Assembly: GCA_016744695.1 (NCBI GenBank)
Contig: JADGDV010000036.1
Location: forward strand, 1 to 32,095
DNA from: Hahellaceae bacterium
Lineage (GTDB): Bacteria; Pseudomonadota; Gammaproteobacteria; Pseudomonadales; Oleiphilaceae
Length of the DNA: 32,095 nucleotides
Reading direction: 5' to 3'
Notes under the pieces: generated by a model
What the model saw: only the letters and a program-made list of their open reading frames with translations
Told to the model about the DNA's origin: nothing
The model's database searches: none
Program-made: the position numbers and the translations under genes
In this document: piece after piece, positions 25,758-32,095 of the stretch
How the letters are laid out: every line of letters begins with the position of its first letter
Numbering within the stretch: the first letter of the stretch is position 1

Positions 25758-25773
25758 CAAACTGAGGTAGCGT

Positions 25774-26670
25774 GTGAGTCAAATTGCATTTTTAGGCGCG
25801 ATTGAAACGGGCCTTATATTTGCCCTTGTTGCCTTTGGGGTATTCATATCATTTAGAGTTCTAGATTTTCCTGATCTCACTGTTGACGGCAGTTTCCCTT
25901 TGGGTGCTGCTGTTTCTGCCACACTGATTGTGGGTGGCATTAACCCATGGCTTGCAACATTAGCAGCTATTTTAGCTGGAGGCATAGCAGGCGCTATAAC
26001 CGCATGGATGAATGTACGCCTTCATATTTTAAACTTGCTCGCCTCCATACTTAGTATGATCGCTCTGTACTCTATTAACTTGCGTATTATGGGTAGACCC
26101 AACGTTGCACTGTTAGGTGAAAACACAATACTGACGCCGCTAGACTCAATAGACCTCCCCTACTATGTAACCACTCCTTTAGCATTCGCTCTTATTGCTC
26201 TCGTTGTACTTATTGGGCTTGTGTATTTTTTAAAGTCTGAAACAGGCTTGGCCATGAGAGCAACAGGTGAAAACCCCCGTATGGCAAGAGCACAAGGTGT
26301 ATCAACCTCTGTAATGATTGTTATGGGAATGGCTGTTTCCAACGGGCTGGTTGCACTAGCAGGTGCTCTTTTTGCACAAAGTCAGGGAGCTGCCGACGTA
26401 ACAATGGGAGTAGGTGTGATTGTTGTAGGTTTAGCCTCTGTAATCGGTGGGGAGGCCTTGATACCGGCCCGAACAATTCTGCTAGCAATTTTTGCCTGCT
26501 TAATCGGTGCTATATTTTATCGACTCGCTATAGCTTTGGCTCTTAACGCTGATTTTATAGGTCTTCAAGCTCAAGACCTTAATCTTGTTACCGCTGTGTT
26601 GGTCGCAATGGCCATCGTACTTCCTCGCTTTAAACCATCTTTTAAATCATCGCGAGGAGAAAAGTCATGA
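25774..26670 (+). CDS. ABC importer permease (COG4120 family)
   Basis: An integral membrane protein of 298 residues with eight or more hydrophobic segments of the BPD_transp_2 (branched-chain/ribose type) class. FRVLDFPDLTVDGSFPLGAA near the N-terminus is characteristic of the COG4120 permeases that partner COG2984 proteins. MRATGENPRMARAQGV (about 165-180) is the ATPase-docking region. The start is GTG with GAGGT upstream. Its stop overlaps the ATPase start by 4 bp (ATGA). Confidence 0.9.
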   Translation: MSQIAFLGAIETGLIFALVAFGVFISFRVLDFPDLTVDGSFPLGAAVSATLIVGGINPWLATLAAILAGGIAGAITAWMNVRLHILNLLASILSMIALYSINLRIMGRPNVALLGENTILTPLDSIDLPYYVTTPLAFALIALVVLIGLVYFLKSETGLAMRATGENPRMARAQGVSTSVMIVMGMAVSNGLVALAGALFAQSQGAADVTMGVGVIVVGLASVIGGEALIPARTILLAIFACLIGAIFYRLAIALALNADFIGLQAQDLNLVTAVLVAMAIVLPRFKPSFKSSRGEKS

Positions 26671-27461
26671 TCAAAATTGAAAACCTGCGCGTCACCTTTG
26701 GGCAAGGAACGCCACTTGAGAATAACGCACTTAGAGGCTTATCATTATCTGTCCCTAAAGGGCAGTTCGTCACTGTTATAGGTAGTAATGGCGCAGGAAA
26801 ATCAACCTTCCTTAATGCATTGAGTGGTGAGGTTTCAGTTGATTCAGGTAAAATAATTATTGCGGATAAAGATGTTACTTCACAGGCAACACATCAGCGA
26901 GCTAAACTGGTTTCAAGAGTTTTTCAAGATCCTCTCGCTGGGACCTGCGCTAACCTAACAATCGAAGAGAACTTATCGCTGGCAATTAAGAGGGGGAAAA
27001 AGAGAGGGCTTAGCCTTGCTAATAAAAAGGAATATGTTGAATTATTTCAAGATCGTTTACATAACCTTGGCCTAGGCCTTGAACGACGATTGCAAGACCG
27101 TATAGGCTTATTGTCAGGGGGGCAAAGACAAGCAATAAGCCTTCTTATGGCCACACTTGAACCCTCTCAGTTACTTTTATTAGATGAACACACCGCGGCT
27201 CTTGACCCCAAAACAGCGCGCTTTGTTTTAGAACTTACCAAAGCTATTATTGAACAACATAAACTCACAGCAATAATGGTTACGCATAGTATGAGACAGG
27301 CTTTAGATGTAGGCGAAAGAACCCTGATGCTACATGAAGGAAAGGTAGCATTCGATATATCTAACCCAGAAAGGGAAGGCCTTGACGTTCCTGATTTGCT
27401 AAATTTATTTGAGCAGAATAAAGGTGAAGCGCTATCCGACGACGGGCTACTTCTGAGTTAA
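26667..27461 (+). CDS. ABC importer ATP-binding protein (COG1101 family)
   Basis: The cytoplasmic ATPase of the preceding binding protein and permease, 264 residues. Walker A GSNGAGKS is at 39-46, Q-loop FQDPLAGTCANLT near 86-98, signature LSGGQ at 149-153, Walker B LLLLDEHTAALDP at 169-181 and H-loop H207. DEH in place of the common DEP after Walker B is normal in this family. The 4-bp overlap with the permease gene shows translational coupling. It converges on the kinase gene with only 6 bp between stop codons. Confidence 0.92.
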   Translation: MIKIENLRVTFGQGTPLENNALRGLSLSVPKGQFVTVIGSNGAGKSTFLNALSGEVSVDSGKIIIADKDVTSQATHQRAKLVSRVFQDPLAGTCANLTIEENLSLAIKRGKKRGLSLANKKEYVELFQDRLHNLGLGLERRLQDRIGLLSGGQRQAISLLMATLEPSQLLLLDEHTAALDPKTARFVLELTKAIIEQHKLTAIMVTHSMRQALDVGERTLMLHEGKVAFDISNPEREGLDVPDLLNLFEQNKGEALSDDGLLLS

Positions 27462-27467
27462 ATTTCA

Positions 27468-29204
27468 TTAAGTAAAGAGGTTAGCTATAAAGGTAGTAAC
27501 AGCCTCTTTAATCGATTCAACATCTCCCATCAATAGCAATACATTAAGACTGACTGATATTATAGTTACAACCAAAAGTGTAATTTGAAACCCATTTGAA
27601 GTACCGTTAGTAGTACGCGTTTCACTTGATAACCTGTTAGATAACGGCTGTCGTCCCGATTTAATCTCCGTTTTCTGATCTTTCACCATCATATGAAACT
27701 CAGATAGCACTGCTTCAACACTTTGAGGCCTTAAGAGGGAATCCTTTTCAAGCATTCGAATTAATAATTCCTGAAGCTCATCATCTAAACAATTAAAAGA
27801 CTTAGAACGAACGATATTGCCTGATTTTTTTTCCGGCGGCGCACCTGTCAATGCATGAAAAAAGATGGCACCTAGAGAGTAAATATCCAATAACTCAGAG
27901 TTTTCTTCGTTATCGGGTCGATACCAATTATTTTTATCTGGATTTACTAGGTAATGTTCATCAAGGCCAAAATCAGACAAGCGAGGCTGTAAGTTTGTTG
28001 TAAGAAGAATATTGCTAGGTCGTAGATTTCCGTGCACAACACGATTTCTATGAGCAAAAGCAAGTCCTTCGCATATCTGGCAGGCCATTGGCAAAAAGAA
28101 ACTAGTAGACATAGGCTCTATTAGCCTATCTTGCAATGTTCCCCCAGAAATGTACTCCATAACAATAATAAACACATGACGATTATTTGATGTACCCAAA
28201 ATATTAACTATATTTGGGTGCTTCAATTGACTCAGTATTTTAGCTTCTTTAAGCCCTGAATCTCTCCCCACTTTTTTCTTAATAACGAGCAAGTTGTTAG
28301 ACGATTTCTCTTCATATAAATAAACAGCACTGTGTTTGTCATCTCTAATAACATCTAACAAACCAAACCGACTTTGTATCGCAGCTAGACCTTCCCCTGC
28401 TCGTTTTTGTTGATCCTGACCTATATGCTGCCCTTGCATCACTCTAAGGATAGTGGTTTTAACTTCCTCAACACTACAAGGGCGGTCTTCTTTATGCTCA
28501 GCTAAACACTGCATAACAAGGGTATTGAATTCTTCGGGAACTTCAGGAACCAATACAGATAAAGGGCGCACAGGGCTAGTGGGCAATTGGCCACTGAGTA
28601 GCTCATAAATGACCACGCCTAAGGAGTAGATATCACTCAGTTCAGATGTCTCAGTAATACCCAACATCTGCTCTGGAGCCATATATGATTCCGTTCCCAT
28701 GACTAATTTTGTTTCTTTATCATCACCACTCTGCTTATCTTTAAAAAAAGAGGCTATACCAAAATCTAATAGACGCGCATTACCTTCACCATCAATTAAA
28801 ATATTAGCTGGTTTAATATCCCGATGAATAACCTCAAGCTTATGGGCATAACCTAAGCCTTTACAGATCTGAATAAGTACATCAATTTTACGGTTGAACG
28901 TTAAAACCCCGTCAGCAATTATTTCGCTTAAGGTCTGCCCTTCTACAAATTCCATAATAAACACAGGGCGACCTGAGCTAGTAGTACCTTTATCAATAAC
29001 ATGAATGATATTTGGATGATTTAACTGTGCAATAATTAATGATTCACGTTTAAACCGTTTAATAATAGAAGGGTTGTCTGAAAGCTCAGCAGAAAGTACC
29101 TTAATCGCAACAGGGCGATTCAACGAACGCTGAACGCCTCGATAAACGGTGGCCATGCCCCCTTCGCCAATTTTATCCAGATATTGATAACGACTATCTG
29201 TCAT
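27468..29204 (-). CDS. Membrane-anchored Ser/Thr protein kinase with tandem kinase and pseudokinase domains
   Basis: A 578-residue protein. The first Hanks-type kinase domain (about 7-255) is complete: glycine loop GEGGMA (13-18), K35, E54, HRDIKPAN with D129, DFG (147-149), APE (176-178) and D191. The second domain (about 278-505) keeps the fold, but the glycine loop is lost (DVIRDDKHSAV). HRD is H391-G392-N393 (HGNLRPSN), so the catalytic Asp is Asn. DFG (411-413) remains, and APE is not seen. It is thus a likely pseudokinase. A transmembrane helix spans about 541-559, with only about 19 residues after it. It is 22 bp after a PP2C phosphatase gene, the natural antagonist. Confidence 0.9.
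   Translation of the reverse strand: MTDSRYQYLDKIGEGGMATVYRGVQRSLNRPVAIKVLSAELSDNPSIIKRFKRESLIIAQLNHPNIIHVIDKGTTSSGRPVFIMEFVEGQTLSEIIADGVLTFNRKIDVLIQICKGLGYAHKLEVIHRDIKPANILIDGEGNARLLDFGIASFFKDKQSGDDKETKLVMGTESYMAPEQMLGITETSELSDIYSLGVVIYELLSGQLPTSPVRPLSVLVPEVPEEFNTLVMQCLAEHKEDRPCSVEEVKTTILRVMQGQHIGQDQQKRAGEGLAAIQSRFGLLDVIRDDKHSAVYLYEEKSSNNLLVIKKKVGRDSGLKEAKILSQLKHPNIVNILGTSNNRHVFIIVMEYISGGTLQDRLIEPMSTSFFLPMACQICEGLAFAHRNRVVHGNLRPSNILLTTNLQPRLSDFGLDEHYLVNPDKNNWYRPDNEENSELLDIYSLGAIFFHALTGAPPEKKSGNIVRSKSFNCLDDELQELLIRMLEKDSLLRPQSVEAVLSEFHMMVKDQKTEIKSGRQPLSNRLSSETRTTNGTSNGFQITLLVVTIISVSLNVLLLMGDVESIKEAVTTFIANLFT
27473..27510. terminator. Hairpin at the ABC ATPase/kinase convergence
   Basis: TAAAGAGG (27473-27480) pairs perfectly with CCTCTTTA (27503-27510) across a 22-nt loop. 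It lies inside the last codons of the kinase gene, 11 bp beyond the ABC ATPase stop. It could end plus-strand transcripts, but the loop is long and there is no T run beyond the stem, so support is weak. Confidence 0.35.
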
Positions 29205-29226
29205 TTATTTATTCCTAATAAAAGGT

Positions 29227-30069
29227 TCATGTGAAACTAAGTACCACAGAAACTAATAACAATGCTGCCACAACTCCAAATGCAATAAACTTAACAGCGG
29301 ACTCCTGTTTATTCTCTGGTTCAGAAGCAATAGTCTGGGGGGCAGTTATATTGCTTTCTTCAGAGGAGATTCCATCCAGTGACACTACTATAATGGTTAT
29401 ATTGTCCTCCCCACCTTTATCCAAGGCTTTTTCTAACAGGTCACTAGCAACAAGTTCTAAGTTTTGCTCTTTTTTGAAGGAAGTAAATATTTCATCATCT
29501 GCCAATTCTGCAGTCAGTCCATCACTGCATAATAAAAGTGTTTCACCCTCAAACAAACGACCTGTAATTTTATCTACCAACCAATGCTCGTCATCTACCC
29601 CCACGGCATGCATAAGTATTCGCTGAGAAGGATGTGTACGTACTTCTTCGGCCGTAATTTCACCATGTTCAAATAGAAACTGTGCTTGATTATGATCAGC
29701 GGTCAGTGGTTCAATTTCTGTTTCATTTATCAAATATGCCCGACTATCACCTACCCAGCAAACTTCGAAATGCTCACCTTTAAATTGTACAGCGACAACC
29801 GTTGAAGCCATTCCTCGCACATCAGGCTTAGCCTCACCTAATTTAATAATAGTTTTATGAGCATCTACAATAGACTCTTTGAGCGTATTCCCTAACCGTA
29901 ATTTTCTTTCAACCGTTTGAGACAACACTTGGCTAGCAAAATCACCAAAACCATTACCACCTACACCATCAGCCACAAGCCAAAGTCCAAGCTCTTCATT
30001 CGAGATAAAACTATCTTCATTACAAGCGCGTACATGACCGATATGGGTTTTTGAGGCAGATTTGAACAT
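29227..30069 (-). CDS. PP2C-family Ser/Thr protein phosphatase with C-terminal membrane anchor
   Basis: A metal-dependent phosphatase of 280 residues. The catalytic domain (about 3-230) has all the usual motifs: R14 and N17-E18-D19 (RACNED), ADGVGG with D34/G35, GMAST, GDSRAY with D108, LLLCSDGLT with D183, and GGEDNITIIVV with D222/N223. A polar linker (231-258) leads to a hydrophobic helix at 260-279, one residue from the end, so the enzyme is tail-anchored with a cytoplasmic catalytic domain. It is transcribed just ahead of the kinase gene and divergently from the FHA gene. The type VI secretion phosphatase PppA is a relative, but no secretion gene is in the window. Confidence 0.92.
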   Translation of the reverse strand: MFKSASKTHIGHVRACNEDSFISNEELGLWLVADGVGGNGFGDFASQVLSQTVERKLRLGNTLKESIVDAHKTIIKLGEAKPDVRGMASTVVAVQFKGEHFEVCWVGDSRAYLINETEIEPLTADHNQAQFLFEHGEITAEEVRTHPSQRILMHAVGVDDEHWLVDKITGRLFEGETLLLCSDGLTAELADDEIFTSFKKEQNLELVASDLLEKALDKGGEDNITIIVVSLDGISSEESNITAPQTIASEPENKQESAVKFIAFGVVAALLLVSVVLSFT

Positions 30070-30281
30070 CGTGTTACCCGTTATTAACTATATACAAACT
30101 CAGTATAGGCATGATTTTCAAGATATAAAATCAAACATTGCGTTAAAAAACGTCTGTTTCATCCGCTGACTAATACGATCATATAAATTGACATAATAAA
30201 ATCCTATGTATCGAAAGTTACCCGCTATACTCAATGAAAGATCATTAATTTATTGTATTCCAAAAAGGCATAGTTCAACCC

Positions 30282-31172
30282 ATGTTAAAGCTACAATTTA
30301 GGGATAGACGACAAGAAGCAATATGGCTAGTAGACCCGCTATTCACTATTGGTAGCTCACCCGAAAATAGCTTGGTTATTAACGATAGCCAAATTGCTGA
30401 CTTTCATGCCGAAATACATAATAAAAACAACAAAGTATTTATTCTAAGTAAAAACAAAGAAGCCTTACTCTACATTAATAATGAAAAGACGAGTAAAGCT
30501 AAACAGCTAAATCCTGGTGACATTATAAAACTAGGAGCTATAGAGCTTGATGTCATTGACCCTCAATCAACACAATATCAATCATCTCTTGGCCTAAAAC
30601 CTGCCAAAGCACCGGAATGGAAATTAAAATCTACTGCTAGCTGGATGGAGAATCAATTATTTCCAATCGAAGGTAAAATAGTTTTAGGAAGAGAGGCAAG
30701 CTGTGATATCAGCATTCCGGTAGAACACTTATCTAGAAGGCATGTTGAGTTTGAAGTAAAAGGCGGAAAATTACTGATTAGAGACCTTGACTCATCAAAC
30801 GGAACCTACCTTAACGGCAAGCGTATTACTGAAAGTAATGTCAGACCTGGCGATAAAATAAAAGTAGACGTTATAAGCTTTGAAGTCATTGGCCCCCAAG
30901 CAGACCCAAATAAAACAATAATACGTTCAATTAGCAACCCAAAACCATCCAAGCAAAAAACACCGAACCAAAAGGCTAAAGCACAGCCCGTTCAGTCAAA
31001 AGCAAAACCCAAACCTTCTGCTAAAAAACCACCTCTAGCCTCAAAAGGAAAACAAGCTTGGATTGAAGAGCCCACCATTAGTCAGAAGAAAAAGACTAAT
31101 TACTGGTGGTTTTCAATAGCTGGTTTTTCTATTACCTTATTAGCCATTGTGGCATTTATTAGTTTTAAATAG
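30282..31172 (+). CDS. Double FHA-domain protein with C-terminal membrane anchor
   Basis: FHA domains bind phosphothreonine peptides, so this is a likely reader of the nearby kinase. The second domain (about 117-204) is canonical: G136-R137, the S151-R152-R153-H154 motif and S171-S172-N173-G174. The first (about 3-93) has the fold pattern but lacks the key residues (GSSPEN for GR, IADFHAE for SRxHAE), so it probably does not bind phosphothreonine. Residues 215-270 are a Lys/Pro/Gln-rich linker. A transmembrane helix at about 274-293 ends the protein (296 residues). The Shine-Dalgarno is weak. It is divergent from the phosphatase gene across 212 bp. Confidence 0.88.
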   Translation: MLKLQFRDRRQEAIWLVDPLFTIGSSPENSLVINDSQIADFHAEIHNKNNKVFILSKNKEALLYINNEKTSKAKQLNPGDIIKLGAIELDVIDPQSTQYQSSLGLKPAKAPEWKLKSTASWMENQLFPIEGKIVLGREASCDISIPVEHLSRRHVEFEVKGGKLLIRDLDSSNGTYLNGKRITESNVRPGDKIKVDVISFEVIGPQADPNKTIIRSISNPKPSKQKTPNQKAKAQPVQSKAKPKPSAKKPPLASKGKQAWIEEPTISQKKKTNYWWFSIAGFSITLLAIVAFISFK

Positions 31173-31268
31173 AGCCTAAAACAAAATATCCTGCAACTTG
31201 GCATACCCTTCGCATAGTTAATGTTATAGAGCATTAAAACATAAAAAAGCGGAAGAGGTTTGCCCACA

Positions 31269-32095
31269 ATGAATACAATGACATCTAATCTTCAGCCAGC
31301 AGTCAATGAGTTAGCACAAAGTGAACTAGCTGACGTTGCACGGTTATTAATCCACGCCAACGATCTCTATAAAGTAGCTAACAGCGCCTCCACTGAAGGC
31401 GTAAAAAGACAAGTCTCACTAGATGGAGCATATGAACTGGTCACACAAGTGATCAGTTACGACCCGACTAACACCCCGGCAATGAACTTATTAGGCCGCA
31501 TTGAATTAGATAGAGGCAATCTAAATTCATCAAAGGCTCTCTTTAATCAATGCTTGCTTAACTCTCCAGATAATACACAGTACTTAACTAATGCAGGCTA
31601 TTTATACCTTGTTTCTAATGAACCAGAAACGGCTATTGAGCATTTTCAAGCGGCATTATTAGTTGATAAAACGTATGTGAACGCATTTCTTGGTATAGCC
31701 CGTGCGCAACAGGCATTAAGAAATTTTGATGTTGCATACCTTCACTATCGTACATTAGTAAGCTATGGCCACAATAGCACCAGTATTCTTCAAGGTATGC
31801 TTAATTGTTGTGAGCACATTCAAATTGATGCTTACCAGCCTTCTTTAGAAGAAGATCTTCTTAATTTGTTTGCTCATAAAGAGTTAGCTCATGACCGACT
31901 AGGACGTTTTACCGCGTCACTCATTTGTAAAAAATATGATTTAGAAAATCCAAACAGCCCTATAGATATAATGGCCGTGGCTAATGACCCATTAATTTAT
32001 CATGGGCTTATGACATGTTCACTGCCAAACCCCTTTGTAGAAGAATTCATTACCCTACTTCGCCAGAGCATTCTCTTTGAAGCCGTTGAAACACG
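31269..32095 (+). CDS. TPR-repeat protein, possibly with a C-terminal methyltransferase domain (partial, cut by window edge)
   Basis: An open frame from ATG 31269 runs 275 codons to the window end without a stop. GGAAGAGG lies about 10 nt before the ATG. Residues about 68-170 contain TPR-like helix pairs: AMNLLGRIELDRGNLNSSKA, YLTNAGYLYLVSNEPETAIE, and AFLGIARAQQALRNFDVAYL. Residues about 215-275 (NDPLIYHGLMTCSLPNPFVE then LLRQSILFEAVE) resemble the segment that precedes a SAM-methyltransferase domain in some TPR fusion proteins. That is a memory-based guess, because the domain itself lies outside the window. It is 96 bp downstream of the FHA gene, same strand, so probably co-expressed. Confidence 0.75.
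   Translation, partial: MNTMTSNLQPAVNELAQSELADVARLLIHANDLYKVANSASTEGVKRQVSLDGAYELVTQVISYDPTNTPAMNLLGRIELDRGNLNSSKALFNQCLLNSPDNTQYLTNAGYLYLVSNEPETAIEHFQAALLVDKTYVNAFLGIARAQQALRNFDVAYLHYRTLVSYGHNSTSILQGMLNCCEHIQIDAYQPSLEEDLLNLFAHKELAHDRLGRFTASLICKKYDLENPNSPIDIMAVANDPLIYHGLMTCSLPNPFVEEFITLLRQSILFEAVET

Noticed and set aside
29231-29626. 131-codon open frame on the plus strand, antisense to the PP2C gene
   Set aside because: It is fully inside a phosphatase gene with all catalytic motifs, has low-complexity Ser/Asn/Thr composition typical of a mirror frame, and lacks a ribosome site.
27468-32095. Type VI secretion gene cluster
   Set aside because: Kinase, PP2C and FHA genes do occur in such clusters, but no tss, hcp, vgrG or clpV gene is present in the window, so the assignment is not supported.

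Overview
The window looks like chromosomal DNA of an AT-rich, free-living, motile gammaproteobacterium, most likely a marine Oceanospirillales- or Pseudomonas-like lineage. The basis is a complete flg cluster in the gammaproteobacterial order with a sigma-54 promoter, a long-form (type II) QueF, a MASE2-type CyaB, a YadGH exporter, a DTW-domain protein and a PilZ/HD-GYP repertoire. I did not assign a genus. No transposase, integrase, CRISPR array or tRNA was seen.

Layout. (1) 1-579 has no protein gene. It holds a strong leftward promoter of the stable-RNA type (TTGACG, 16 nt, TATAAT, GCGC discriminator) and about 110 nt of leader, so an rRNA operon or other stable RNA probably starts beyond the left edge. 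(2) 580-12839, all on the minus strand, is flgB-C-D-E-F-G-H-I-J-K-L in transcription order: rod, hook, rings, cap/muramidase and hook-filament junction. A near-consensus sigma-54 promoter lies at 12919-12934. (3) 13090-16101 carries a YdjA-type nitroreductase (minus), a membrane class III adenylate cyclase of the CyaB type (plus), and queF (minus). A 15-bp hairpin separates the last two. (4) 16162-19934 (minus) carries a YadGH-like ABC exporter, a DTW-domain tRNA-modifying enzyme (TapT family) and a DUF3391/HD-GYP protein whose metal-binding residues are mostly lost. (5) 20141-21252 (minus) carries an orphan lipoprotein and a small PilZ protein. (6) 21450-27461 (plus) carries a Fur-box-preceded ferric-iron binding protein and permease with no ATPase next to them, a zinc-ribbon membrane protein, and a complete three-gene ABC importer of the TrpXYZ-like (COG2984/4120/1101) type. 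(7) 27468 to the right edge carries a phospho-signalling group: a tandem kinase-pseudokinase and a PP2C phosphatase (minus), a double-FHA protein (plus), and the start of a TPR protein (plus) cut by the window edge.

How the parts fit. The flagellar genes form one morphogenetic unit. Second-messenger and phospho-signalling proteins are frequent to its right: cAMP synthesis (CyaB), c-di-GMP-type domains (HD-GYP, PilZ), and Ser/Thr phosphorylation with FHA readout. The least ordinary features are the phospho-signalling trio, in which kinase, phosphatase and FHA protein each carry one C-terminal membrane anchor and the kinase has a second, catalytically degraded kinase domain, and the HD-GYP protein that has lost its HD pair. 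Both rest on residues visible in the translations; their functions are inference.
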